Positions 49,219-60,699 of a DNA stretch of 64,000 nt are shown here, in pieces. Source of the stretch: Tamarix chinensis. Its lineage: Eukaryota > Streptophyta > Magnoliopsida > Caryophyllales > Tamaricaceae. The DNA is taken from contig CM060172.1 of the NCBI GenBank assembly GCA_030549775.1, forward strand, positions 9,411,861 to 9,475,860. Direction: 5' to 3'. The translations under genes were made by a program, and so were the position numbers. Under the pieces are notes generated by a model. The model was given only the letters and a program-made list of their open reading frames with translations, made no database searches and was not told where the DNA came from. Position 1 is the first letter of the stretch. Each line of letters begins with the position of its first letter.

Positions 49219-49759
49219 GGCATTAAATGCTATAAATAACTGAGGAAGAGAGAGATAAGAGAGTAGTGTATATATATGTGTATGGTGGTGGAATGCAATG
49301 GTGAATAATACATAGGATGATGATGTTGATGAGCATGGTAGAAGAAGGATGGCAGGGCAGTAGAGGCATCGAGGGTGATGGTGGGAGGTGGTGGTTGAGA
49401 TGAGATTTGTGTGTTGTAGGAATTAAGAGAAACACTCTTAAGATAGGAGAAGAAATCAAGAAATTGGTGTAAGAAGGAGGTAGGAAAAAGGAGAAAGAAA
49501 AGGAAAAAAATGGAAAAGGCTAAAGTTAACATTTAGATTAAATTTTGATTAGCTAAAATTATGTAATATTAAAGATATCAATCTATCAAGATTAAGGTTG
49601 GGTTATGAAATATGAATTATCATGGTAAATTATTAGGATTAGGTTAGGATTTTGGGATTAATGAATTAAGGTAAAGCTAGAATAAAATTTTGTTAAGATT
49701 AAAATTAGATTAAGGTATTAATTATATGGGATTAGGTTGAGAAGAATTGGGGTATTACA

Positions 49760-49776
49760 TCACTACTGCCTTAAAA
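49760..49776 (-). other. Degenerate polypurine tract of B
   Basis: On the minus strand TTTTAAGGCAGTAGTGA abuts the 3' LTR. Its place is that of the plus-strand primer, and the AAGG..AGTAGTGA form resembles tracts of plant gypsy elements, with pyrimidine interruptions. Confidence 0.5.
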
Positions 49777-49899
49777 GAGACTTCATCTTCAAAGTCAAGA
49801 AGTCAAGGTTGGGGAAGATGAGGAGAAAAGATGTAAGGAAAATGATCTCAGTGGTAAATTATTTAGAGTTGAAAATACGCCACCAGTTACTACCCCATT

Positions 49900-51490
49900 A
49901 AAAGAGGGAGAACCTAAAACCTAGCACACCTGAACTAAAAAGCTCAAGATGCAATTTGTGCTTGTCCTTCTAGGTCTCCTAGGTCAGTTCTTTTTCTCCA
50001 TAGAAGCTCCAAAGAATCTTCATGAGTGATAATGAGCTCATACGGATCCGTCAAATCTTAGTGTCAAAAATCCTCAATGACCTCTCCTCATAGGACAAAA
50101 AATTGTCAAGCTCGATCACATCTGATCTGATCACATAGGACAGATTTATTATTTACTTCCTTAGCTGAGAAATGTGGAAGAGGTTATGAATTTGAGTTAA
50201 CTTTGGTGGAAGTGTTATGTGGTATGCAACCTCGAAAATACTATCAAGAATCTCATATGGACCACTGTACCTTAGGCTTAGCTTACCCTTCTGACCAAAT
50301 CTTTACACCCCCTTAGTAGGTGAACCCCTTAATAGAGCTCTGTCTTCTAGTTCGAACCCATCACTATGATGTTTCAGATCTGCATAGCTCTTCTAGCAAC
50401 TCTAAGCTGCTCTCATCTCGTCTTGAATCAACCAAACCCGCTAAGTCATCTCCTCAATCAAGTTTGATCCAAGTATAACAGTCTCACTGATGTTGCTCTA
50501 ACTCAAGGGTGTACGACACTTACGTCTATATAGTGCCTCACAGGGTTCCATCCCTATGTTATCATGATAATTGTTGTTGTATGATAACTCAACCAAATGT
50601 AGACGATCTTTCCAATTACCTCAAAAGTCTAACACATAATGCCATAGCATAACCTCTAGTGTTTGAATCATCCTCTCAGTCTGCCCACCTATAGTTGGAT
50701 GGAAGGTGGTACTCATCCTTAATCTCATGCTCATAGGCTCTGGCAACATCCTTTAAAAGTGTGAAAGGAATATCAAATCTTGATCGGAGACTATGTTAGT
50801 AGGTTTACTGTGCATACTCACCGTAGACCACATTTATGCATAAATATTGCTAACTTAGTCAGCCTGTTAACAATAACCCAAATCGTGTCGTACCCACTAC
50901 GAGTCCTTGTTAGCCCACTCAAAAAATCCATCGAGATGGAGTCCCATTTCCACCTTAGAACATCTAAAGGCTAAAATAATCATGCAAGCCTCCGATGCTG
51001 GATCTTGACCTTCTGGCTGGTCAGACATCTTGATAGAAACTCCATTACCTCTTGCTTCATGTGAGGCCACTAGTAGATTATCTTGAGGTTTTGTACAACT
51101 TATCCCCTCCTAGGTGGATGGAATATGGAATACAGTGACCTAGTAGATCATCACAACTTTGAGGTATATAGAAAAAACCTTTGTAGAAATAACTACCATC
51201 CTCATGGATCTAAAAACCCTTATCTAATCTATCCTGTAGCTTTTATCGAATCCTCTCAAACTTAACATACCTATATGGTCATACTTGGATCTCATAAAAA
51301 ACCATCGGTGTAATCATCATTGTGCTCATTTGGACCATGAAGTCACCATGCTAGATTATCTTTATCATCATCTCACTAAGTTCCTCTAGCAACAGACTAG
51401 ATAACACTGTAGAACTCAAAAAGTGTGATATCTTCATACTCAAGGCATTTGTAATGACTTTGGCCTTATCCTTGTGGTAGGTCAACTCCA
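49900..51490 (-). pseudogene. Integrase and C-terminal chromodomain-like tail of B
   Basis: Read on the minus strand with many stops. Near 51110-51000 is an HHCC-type zinc segment with MKQEV..FLSRCLTSQKVK, in which the second cysteine of CLTC is serine. Near 50960-50870 is the core start [24 protein letters not shown], keeping the first catalytic aspartate (MDF), while the later DRLTK motif is NRLTK. Near 50330-50170 is KGKLSLRYSGPYEIL..VAYHITLPP, then HNLFHISQLRK. Near 50110-49990 come a SYEERSLRI stretch and a TWE-like motif, as in Del/Tekay chromoviruses. Integrase would insert the cDNA; this copy is dead. Confidence 0.75.
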
Positions 51491-51499
51491 TATCATAGT

Positions 51500-51866
51500 C
51501 CTTCACTTACTATAGTTATCTCCTCTACCTTATATTAAACTACTTCTGAGTGAATATATACTTGAGACTCTTATGGTTGGTGTGGAATCTATATTGAGTC
51601 CCATATAGATAATGCCTCCAAATATTCATCGCAAAAATTATAGCTACCAACTTTAAATCATGCATTAGGTAGTTCTGCTCATGCTGCTTCAACTTATGAG
51701 AAGTATTAGCTACTATCTTACCATGCAACATGAAAAAACATCCTAGTTCGTGGTTCGATGGGTCACTATAGAAATCAAATCTGTCTACCTCAAATGGTAG
51801 AGTCAACAGCAAGGCCATAGTCAAACGCTGCTTCAAATCCTAAAATGCTCCTTCACATATGACATC
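51500..51866 (-). pseudogene. RNase H of B
   Basis: The surviving 98-codon piece (51836-51540) holds FYSDPS near residue 22 (the catalytic aspartate of YSDAS is kept), a KLKQHEQNYLMHDLKL stretch near 48-63, and HTNHKSLKYIF near the end, where the usual TDHKSL aspartate is asparagine. It belongs to the gypsy-type RNase H that follows RT. The reading is joined to RT across stops. Confidence 0.8.
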
Positions 51867-51869
51867 CCA

Positions 51870-52640
51870 CTAAAATTTGGTAATCCTCTTTAGAAGTTTG
51901 GTTAAGGGATGAGCTACCTTCGAGAAGTCATATTCAAAATGGCTGTAGTACCCAGTCAAGCCTAGAAAACTACGAAACTTGGAAATGCTAGTGGGTGCCT
52001 TCCACTTTACAACTGCTAAAATCTTTACCAAGTCCATGCCAGGTCCTTCTACCGATACCACATGACCCAAAAATGCAACCTCCTGAAGCCAAAACTCGCA
52101 CTTAGAGAGTTTGACATACAACCTATATTCTCTAGGGAGTGACAATATTGAGTGAAGATGTTGTTCATGCTCTTCTTTACTCTGAGATTATATTAAAATG
52201 TCATTTATGAAAACCACTAGAAATTGATCAAGGAATGACCCAAAAATCCTTATCATCAAGTCCATAAAGATGGCAAATGCATTGGTGAGCATAAAAGGCA
52301 TCACCATGAACTTGTAGTGTCTGTATCGTGTCTTAAAGGCTATCTTCATGATGTCTACCTTAGCGATGCATAGCTGATGATAACTTAACTTCAAGTTGAT
52401 CTTGGAGAAAATGGAAGCATCTCAAATTTGGTAAAAAAAAAGTCATTGATCCTTAGAAGTGGGTAGCGGTTCTTCATCGTCAACTGGTTCAAACCTCGAT
52501 AGTTGATGCATAGATGAAGGCTCCCATTCCTTTTCTTCACAAAAAACATTGGTGATCCCCACAAAAACACACTCGGGTAAATGTATCTATGAGCCACTAA
52601 GTCCTCTAACTGAGTCTCAAATCCCACAACTTTATCGGTG
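51870..52640 (-). pseudogene. Reverse transcriptase of B
   Basis: Three adjacent pieces in gypsy RT order. 52627-52391 carries FVKKRNGSLHLCINYRGLNQ and MKNRYPL; the usual CIDYR aspartate is asparagine. 52394-52188 carries YHQLCI, PFMLTNA and FINDILI in place of the FIDDILI active site. 52145-51870 carries KLSKCEFWL, VAFLGHVVS and FRSFLGLTGYY. Two of three signature aspartates are changed to asparagine, each a G-to-A type change, so the enzyme would be inactive even if the frame were restored by chance. Confidence 0.85.
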
Positions 52641-52689
52641 CCATCTCATAGGGCACCTTTAAAAACTGGCTTGAGCCCAGTACCAACTC

Positions 52690-53300
52690 AATAATGAAGT
52701 TTATCTTACATACTGGTGACATGATTAGGATATCCTATGGAAACACATTAGGAAACTCTCAAGAAATCAAAATATCCTCCAACGCTAATCCTTATTCACC
52801 TCTGAACTCCACAAAAATATATGGGGTAACCCCTATTCACTAACGAACACAAAGCATGGGCAGATACGACCTTCCTTATAGACTTAGGCTTGGATATCCT
52901 GCAAGAGAGCCTAGCACACTGAGGTCCCCACAACATAAATCACTCATAAGCCTAGTCTATCATAACCTAATATCTCCCCAACATATCCAGTCCCAAGATA
53001 ACTTCAAATTCCTATAGGCTTAAGTCGATCAAATCTATAAGGAAGTTCAGCCTGCCTATCTCTAAGGCCACGTCTAAGTAGAGCCTAGTGTAATCCATTT
53101 AATCCTTAGAAGGTAACATCAAAAAAATAGATATAGTAGAAGATGGGGATAAGGCAAATCTCACAACAAAAGTAGTAGACACAAAAGATAGAGATGCCCC
53201 CAAATCAAACAACAAATATGTTGGCAGCGAAAGGATGGAGAACGTACTAGTGATCACGTCTAACTGTTGATTAGCCTCTGCCTAATTGATGACATTTAGG
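52690..53300 (-). pseudogene. Protease region of B
   Basis: On the minus strand near 53220-53180 an LFDLGASLSFVS stretch matches the retropepsin active site (LFDSGA). The catalytic aspartate is kept but the following serine is leucine. The rest, down to the RT start, has many stops and weak similarity. Position between gag and RT is as in Ty3/gypsy elements. Confidence 0.65.
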
Positions 53301-54500
53301 TGCCCACTTGAATATTTTCCCTGGCATTTTCCACGATAACTTTTGGAACCCTAAGTCTATCCTCCCTTATAAGGGAAAAGGTGAGGCTCCTATGGTCTCC
53401 CCTCAATCTATGTAGGCTATCCACTGGTTGGGGTAGGTGCCCTCTACTGAAACTAGTGCTATTGGTAGGTCTGCTACTGATAAGATTACTATTACAACAC
53501 AAGCAACACCCTATCCTAAAACTGACCCATTTGATGAAACTGGCCTCCCTATGACTGAAGCTGACCCCTCTACTACTGACACTAAAAACATTGGTGTCCT
53601 ATCTTGCCACAAATGCGATAATGGAAAGGATTTCCCTCATAGTCTTAACATGAGTGATCTCTACCACACCATTAATAAAAAGAGCATCTTGATAGATCTT
53701 AACGTCTAATAGGACCACTCAGTAGACTCCTCGGCTAAAATTCTTGCATCTGCCTCCCTAGAACTAGATTCAACCTCGAAAACCCTATGTATATAGTTTT
53801 CTCTTACCTAGAATGGATGGCTAATCTTGTATTATAGTAGTGATGACACATGCCCGCTCGTATAATGTGGCTAGATCCTGAAAATACATGGCATCTATCA
53901 TCCTAGGGATGCTAAAATGGTGTCCTTGCTTAAACTGATACACAACTGTAGACTCGCTAGCTGCTATCCCTAATACGAAGATCAAAAACTCTATAAACTA
54001 GGCGTGATACTGTATCACTGCCATGCCACTTTGAGTAAGCCACATGAAATCCTTCAACTTGTCCTTCTTAAGACTTTTGGGATAAAATTTAGTACGAATC
54101 ACCATCTTGAATTCATCCTAGGACACCGACGGTCTTTCCCGTGCATGACGACCTACCCACTAGGTGTTAACTACTCTTTAGAGTAAGAAAGCTGCTTTGT
54201 TTACCTTCTGCGTAGGTGGATAATCCATGGGCTTGTATGTTTTGTCCATGTCCCAAATCTATCCCTTTAGGATGATCAGGTCCTCATCACTAATTTAGAT
54301 CTACTAGTGATGCCTCATAACCCTCCAAAACCAGTATTATTTGATAGCCTCTTGTGGGTAATGTAAAGGTGATGGTGGTGGCTGAGGCTGAACTCATAGT
54401 GGTGGATGCCTAATGAACTCAATGAACGCCTCGAAGGTCTCCTCTAGACAATTGATGCGACCATTAATAGCCATGTAAAACTAGTTTTAAGACAAAACCT
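53300..54500 (-). pseudogene. Gag of B
   Basis: It starts near 54475 on the minus strand with MAINGRIDCLEETF. The middle (54260-53830) is the capsid-like gag domain with stops. The zinc knuckle lies at about 53626-53583: the first cysteine is tyrosine (Y..CGKIGH remains) and a stop precedes the last cysteine. Gag would bind RNA and form the particle. The 90-codon plus frame at 53437-53709 is a shadow of this region. Confidence 0.65.
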
Positions 54501-54697
54501 TCCTAGATTACTATCACATAATGCCCATAATCACATTTCAAAGGCCACCTAGGCTACCTGTTCTTACTTCACAAGTTAATCTAGGCTTTTCAAATAGTTA
54601 GTTTTTTTCCTCTAAAATGTGAAAGACCATTAAAATCAAACGAGGGATCATTTGAAAGCTAAAATTTGAAAACAAATCATGGTAATCAAAATGAAAA

Positions 54698-54709
54698 ATC
54701 TAATACTAA
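54698..54709 (-). other. Primer-binding site of B (initiator Met tRNA type)
   Basis: The minus strand reads TTAGTATTAGAT, two bases from the LTR end. It matches the usual plant TTGGTATCAGAG at 9 of 12 positions; the changes include G-to-A and C-to-T. A TTTTTC follows it, as in element C. Confidence 0.65.
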
Positions 54710-54711
54710 CA

Positions 54712-57617
54712 TGTAATGCCCCCAAAATTTTCTACTAAAAAAATTCATTTTATAGAGGAACCATAAAATCAAATAAACTGGTATTACCACCAATAGTTAT
54801 ATAAGTCTAGCTTACTAGCTCATCCTTAAGTTAATCATAAGGTAAAACAATTTGCAATGCGAAATCAGATAAAAATAAAATGAGAGGAGTTTGGAGATTA
54901 AATTCGAGTACAATAATCCAAAATACAGACAAAAGGGATACTATGTCTACGAGTCCCAAAAGGGTATCCGGGTAAAACAATCATTTGAATAAACATGAAT
55001 CTATAGCCAAAATCCCTAATACGTAAAATCAATCCACCCCATACAAGGCATCATAAGCTACAAAATCATCTGCTTGATCCTCATCACCCTATACATAAAC
55101 ATTCGATTCATCTGCTCATAGGAATGAGCTTCATCCATGAAAAGGATGATCAAAACACTACATATTGAGTAAGGTAACAATATAGCTAAAATTAGGAAAA
55201 CATAAAATTACATGCGTTTACTGTGGAAAGTGACATATATGTAAGATATAAAAATTGATATAGGGTAATGATTGATTTTAGATTGGCACCATTAGAATAT
55301 AACATGATCTATTCTTTTATTTCAATTGATTAGAAGGACTCTTGACAAGGTTATCCCAATTTTACAACCCCAAGAAAGAATGCTCTTGACCACTATTCTC
55401 TACTAGTGGAACGTTTATCAATATATAAAAACCCTAGGACAGAACGCTCCCTACCACTATTCTTGTCTGGTGGAATGGACAGGTATAATCGGTTATGAAT
55501 CATGTAGTCTTTTACTTTAAATGATTAGTATCTTATTCATAAATAGTTTGATGAGTACTAAATATAATTAAGGAAAGCAAGACATCAACATATAGATATT
55601 AAGACCATTTTCAAAAGTTACTATTTATAAAGCTCCCAATATTCTAATTTTATATGTAAGTCATAGCTCTTCGTATAAGACTCATATAATTACCCAAATT
55701 TAATATAAATCCCTTAAAATACCAATATTAACAACATATCCAGAATTTATGGTCTAATCCTAACATTTACACATGTAATAATAACATTATAGTTTTAAAG
55801 TCACTATTCTCTAATAGGCCATTATCGCATTAAGAGAAATCCAATATATTCAATAATCAGTCCAAACACTTCTCATGATATTGTTATCACATTTTAATGT
55901 ACCTAACAAGGTAAAATATGAAAATTTCCATATTAACCAATATTGAACAAAATACCCTCAAGATAATCAATAACCCTTATTTTATGAAAATATTATATAT
56001 TCAATAATCATTAATTTCTAATCCTCCATTTATCCTCAAACCTCTTAGATATACTTATTTTCCACTTATCATAATTTATTTGGACTATATTACTCCTCCA
56101 CAAAATACTACTAATTAGCATAACAACCTCATATTAGTATACCTTTCAACATTCTTACTCTTTTTCAGTTATAAAATCCATCTTATCATAACACAATATT
56201 GACAACATACATGTAACAATACAATAACAATAGCATGCTAAAACACATAACCATTTGGGTATTTAATACAAAACCCTAAACATCAACTAGTATCCTTACC
56301 AACAAGGATGCCAGGCTCTAAGCACATAAATCCTAAACTTCCTTCTCCAAGATCACCAAAATGTCACCTACAAAAATAGGATAATACACGATTAGGCTTG
56401 AAGATTAAAATTGAGGGAAAATTTAAGGTAAAGGACGGTAAAAATAGAAATAATTAGAGTTAAATGGAAGCTTGAATTGCATGAAAGTGTGGTGGAAGGT
56501 AAGATGATTCTACGGAAAAAAAATTTGTGGTGTTTGGTTGAGGTCTATTTGTGTAAAAAGTGGTACATAGTTGAAAAAATATGGTTTCACGAGTGTATGA
56601 CAGGTTGTGCACACCCAAGCCATGAGATGAGAAGTTGCATGGGCAGGCTATGTAAAGAAGGTACGGCCATGCTTATTCAATGCATGCATATGCAATAAAG
56701 AATCGGGATGCAAGGGCATGCTAGGGCGGTGCGTGAACGATGTGAATATATGTGGAAAAACTATGCTGGAGTGCATTAGTATGCGACAAGGAAAAATAGT
56801 AGTGCATGGTTATGTAAGAGAATGTTCATGAGCTATATGATTCACAAAGTGCAACAACATGTAGTGAAAGAAGGGGGGAAAATGACAGTGGTGGGCTGTG
56901 ATGGTTGATAACGACGCGGGGGGAGTGATGGGGTGGTTGTGGTGGTTTATCCACCAAGAACAAGGAGGTTCTTGGTGGCTATGGTGGTGTGTGGATGGTG
57001 ATGGTGGTGGCTTGGTGCATAAAATAGAGTAGTAGCAGGCAAAGAAGAAGAAGAAGAAAGGGATAGGTGGTTCAGGTAGGAGGGAGAGAGAAGAGATTAG
57101 TGTGTGTATATATATATGTATGTATGTATGTATATATGGTGGTGGCATATGATGGTGAAGAATGTAGAGGATGATGATGGTTAGGGATGACGATGGTGAT
57201 GAGCATGGTAGAAGAAGGATGGTAGGGTAGTAGAGGCATAAGGGTGATGGTGGGAGATGATGGTTGAGATGAGAGCTATGTGTTGCAGGATTTAAGAGAA
57301 ACACATGCAAGATGGGAGAAGAAATTAAGAAATTAGTACAAGAAGGAGGTAGGAAAAAGGAAAATGGGAAAAGGAAAAAGGTTTAAGTTAGAATTTAGAT
57401 TAAATTTTTATTATCTAAAATTAGGTAAGATTAAAGATATCAATCTATCAGGATTAAGGTCGAGTTACGAATTATGAATTACCCGGGTAAAATATCAGGA
57501 TTAGGTTAAGATTTTGGGATTAAGGAATTAGGGTAATGGTAGAATAGAATTTTTTAGAGATTAAATTTGGATTAAAGTATTAATTACTTGGAATTAGCAG
57601 AGTTTTGGGGTATTACA
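54712..57617 (-). repeat. Right LTR of B (5' LTR), 2906 bp
   Basis: TGTAATGCCCCCAAAATTTT to GAGTTTTGGGGTATTACA. It carries two small hairpins (GCTCAT/ATGAGC at 55114-55129; CATCC/GGATG at 55132-55148) and modules at about 55375-55480, including the dyad CCACTA..TAGTGG (55390-55409). It is uninterrupted and serves as the reference for the left LTR. Frames inside (56477-56698, 56810-57310) are not conserved in the left copy. Confidence 0.85.
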
Positions 57618-57622
57618 ACCAT

Positions 57623-58236
57623 CATAATCATCATTTCTGACTTCCTCTTACCATGTATGGAAGCTTGCGTCTCTAGCTTCCTCATGTCACGTATTAAAAC
57701 CTCCTCCTAGACTATCATGGTGATGAAATATTCTCCCTTATACAAGGCGGTCAAGTCCCTAAAGATCAGTACACATAGAGCCTTTCTCTAACTAGTGGGT
57801 CACCGTCAACTCACTGGCAACTATGTCAGATGCAAACATTAGAAGCTCCATTAATCAAGCATAGTATTGTCACACTTTCATACCTCCTTGAGTCAGCTAC
57901 ATGAAACTACTTTATCTTGTCCTTCTTGAGGTTCTTTGGATAGAAATTGGTGAGGATCATCATCTTGAACTTCTCTTAAACATCAATGGCCCTCCCTTTG
58001 TATAATGATCTACACACCAGGTATCTATAACTCCTTGAAGAAAGAAGGTCGTTATGCTCACCTTTCAAGCAGGTGGATAGTTGACTACCTCGGAAGTCTT
58101 GTCCATATCTCAAATCTATCCCTACAGGATGACTAGATCCTAATTACCAACATAGATTGATGAGTGATGTCCATTAACCCTCCAAATATATTCATCTCCA
58201 CTAGCCTCCTATGGGTAATGTAGAGGTGGTGATGAT
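57623..58236 (-). pseudogene. Gag fragment of element D
   Basis: On the minus strand this aligns with the gag of B at about 54380-53830; shared plus-strand words include CTTGTCCTTCTT, CATCATCTTGAA and ATGGGTAATGTA. It is the sequence that B inserted into. It is broken by stops and ends abruptly at 58236, where an LTR starts. Confidence 0.55.
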
Positions 58237-58960
58237 TGTAATACCCCAAATTTTACTACTGAACTTTTTTTACAACAAAATCTTATAACCAAATATCAAG
58301 TGTTATTGCCATAATTGATGTAAGTCTAGTTTACCATATCATTCTCACATCAATCGCAAGGCTAAATCCATTAAAAGTAAACACAAAGTAACTCAAAATG
58401 AGAGAAAATTTATAAATTTAAATCAGAGTTTGGAGATTAACTCTATGATAGAATAACATAATACAAAGGAATACCATGAATTAAAGGGTCTAAAAGGTAA
58501 TGGAGTAAAAAAATCATCCAGATAACATAACTCTTCATGCAAAGATCTAGTATAGGAAAAGTCACTCCTCCCCGTATAATTCATCAAAGGTAATAGAATC
58601 ATTTGATTGGTCCTCAAAGACCTACCCCAAAGAATTTAGGTCATTTGCTCGTGGAAATGAGCAGTACCCATGAAAAGGATGGTAAGTATGCTACAAATGA
58701 ACAAGGTAATAATAGTAATGAATTAGTGATACATTTAAAAGAAAATGTTCATAGCAGATGATAAGTACAAATACAAATAACATAAAGTCTCAGAAGGTAA
58801 AAATTGATCGAGGTCTCTTTATTAGATATAAGTATTTTCATTCTTTTATTTAAGAGGAATATTGAAAGGAGCAGCAGTCTTTCATTTCAATCCAGTAGGG
58901 TGGGTCTAAACCATTTGATTTTAACTTCATAAATAATCAAGTGGAAACAACTAGGGACAA
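58237..58960 (-). mobile_element. LTR fragment (B/G-like)
   Basis: It starts TGTAATACCCCAAATTTTAC and follows the B and G LTRs for about 700 bp, including the hairpin TGCTC/GAGCA (58646-58663) with the GTGGAAAT loop and an ACAAGGTAATAA block. Similarity fades near 58930-58960, and RNase H of element C begins by about 59030, so the rest is deleted. It may be the 3' LTR of C, but the LTR at the other end of C (62597) belongs to a different family, so it could be a separate insertion. The ATGAT before it has no partner seen. Confidence 0.6.
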
Positions 58961-59029
58961 AGAGAAAAAGGCTATTGTCATCTCAGTCCTATGCTTACTA
59001 AGGGTCTAACATTTTGAAGTGTTTTTCAT

Positions 59030-60100
59030 TCCTAAGGGTGAACACTATCGTAGCAAGCTCTAACTCATGCATTAGATAGTTCTGTTCATGCGGCTTCAGA
59101 TGTCCAAAAGCATATGCTACTATTCCATGTTACATTAGCATGTAACCCAAACTTTTCTTAGAAGAAAACACTGTACACCTCAAAACCATCAGACCTACTT
59201 GGTAACATAAGCACTGGGGCTAAAATCAAATGCCTCTTCAAATCCTTAAAGGCTTCACTACACTTCTCATCCCACTGAAACTGATTAGCCTTCTTTAGTA
59301 GATGAGTTAATGATCCGCTATCTTAGAGAAGTCATCCACAAACCAATGGTAGTAGCAGCTAATCCTAAAAATCTGTGCACCTCCTTAACATAATTGGGCG
59401 TTAGCCATTTAGAAGTGGCTTGAATCTTTACAGGATCCACTACCACTCCATCCTTAGAGATTATATACCCGAGGAAAGCCACTTGGTCTAACCAGAACTC
59501 ACACTTTGAGAGTTTAGCGTACAACTAGTGTGATCTCAGCAATGCCAAAGTCAACCTTAAATGCTGCTCATACATCTCTCAATTGCTGGAGTAGATATGG
59601 ATATATTCAATAAACACTACAATGAACTGGTCCAAAAATAGTTGGAATATCTAGTTTATAAGGGACATGAAAGTTGTTGGTGTGTTAGTGAGTTCAAAAG
59701 GTATTATTATGAACTCATAATGGCCATACCTTTTCCAAAAAGTAGTCTTAGGGATATCTTATTCTGCTACCCTCAATTTATGGCATCTTGATCAAAGATC
59801 AATCTTGGAGAACACCTTGGCTCCCTTGAATCGATCGAACAAGTCATCTATCCTTGGTGACAAATAATAGTTCTTTATCATCACCTGGTTCAAACCTCGG
59901 TAGTAGATGCATAACCTCAAACTCTCATCTTTCTTTCTCATAAACATAACTGGCTCTCCCCACGATGATATACTTGGTTAGATGTAACCCTTATCTAATA
60001 ACTCCTCCAACTAAGCCTTGAGTTATTTCATCTCCACAGGTGCCATATAGTATGAGGACTAAGATACTAGCATTTTCCCTGGCAATGCATCAACGTCGAA
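59030..60100 (-). pseudogene. RT and partial RNase H of element C
   Basis: Near 60040-59890 the minus strand reads [32 protein letters not shown], with CIDYR changed to CIYYR. Near 59640-59600 the active-site box is FIEYI instead of FIDDI, so both aspartates are lost. 59524-59318 carries KLSKCEFWLDQVAFLGYIIS and HRFLGLA. RNase H begins near 59290 and stops near 59030 after a HEQNYLMHELELA-like reading. Integrase is missing: deletion joined this point to the LTR fragment on the left. Confidence 0.75.
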
Positions 60101-60348
60101 CTTGACTTCTTGAACAATTGACATAGAATATCCTTAGGGAATACATTAGGATACTCACGGACCACTGCTATCTACTTCAATGGTGACTTAGTTGCTTTGG
60201 TGCCTCACACACTACACAGGTAGAGTGGATACCCTTTACGAATAAGGTTTCTCATCACAATTACCGACCCAATCTTTGTAAAGGGATTAAGCTCACCCTC
60301 TTGACATGAAATTCTAATACCCTTTGGTCTTCGTAGAACAATGCTTTA

Positions 60349-60675
60349 TTATGCATAATAAATTGATGCCTGATACTTCCATAACATATCCATCTCGAAA
60401 ATCACATTAAAATTAGGCAATTTAAGTTCTATGAGGTCTAATAGAAATTCCCCAACTACTAAGGTCACTCTGTTAGAGAACTTAGAGCATGAATTCCTAT
60501 CCCCATAAGGTAACGCAACAAAAGTGGATATAGTACTAGAAGGTGATAAGCTAGCCCCAGCTATAAATGTGAATGACACAAAGAAGTGTGATGTACCAGA
60601 GTCAAACAAGACATATGCTAGAAAAGTAGAGACAGTAATCATACCAATCACTACACCGGCATGATGCTCTGCCAC
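60349..60675 (-). pseudogene. Protease of element C
   Basis: A 108-codon piece with a retropepsin active site VLFDSGTSHFFVS near residues 22-34; the DSG triad is intact, unlike in B. It is followed by the usual hydrophobic stretch around LPNFNVIFEMDML. Gag lies immediately upstream (to the right) and RT downstream. The frame is short and flanked by stops, so it is a remnant. Confidence 0.75.
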
Positions 60676-60699
60676 TGCCTAGATCATCAAGTTTAGGCA

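Larger units (their letters stand above)
41134..49759 (-). repeat. Left LTR of B (3' LTR), split by E5
   Basis: TGTCATGCCCCTAAAATTTA to GAATTGGGGTATTACA. It is interrupted at 41356-46943. The right LTR gives the empty site GACAAAAGGGATACTATG. A stem like that of E4 lies at 47115-47132 (TACTC/GAGTA) and 47134-47150 (CATC/GATG). Degenerate CCAC..GTGG modules lie at about 47395-47505. The small frames inside are not genes. Confidence 0.85.
41134..57617 (-). mobile_element. Full-length Ty3/gypsy retrotransposon B (dead), with nested E5
   Basis: Two LTRs bound an internal region with genes on the minus strand. The left LTR is 41134-49759 (about 3.04 kb after removing E5), the right LTR 54712-57617 (2906 bp), the internal region 49760-54711. 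The TSD ACCAT is perfect (41129-41133 and 57618-57622). Read on the minus strand the order is LTR, tRNA-Met primer site, gag, protease, RT, RNase H, integrase with chromodomain-like tail, polypurine-tract remnant, LTR. The long LTRs and the C-terminal tail suggest a Del/Tekay-type chromovirus; that is inferred from motif resemblance. All genes are broken. Confidence 0.88.

Noticed and set aside
48786..49243. 145-codon minus and 85-codon plus frames with poly-Phe and poly-Arg runs
   Set aside because: They translate the (AAG)n array and are absent in the sister LTR.
53437..53709. 90-codon plus frame
   Set aside because: Shadow of the gag zinc-knuckle region on the minus strand.
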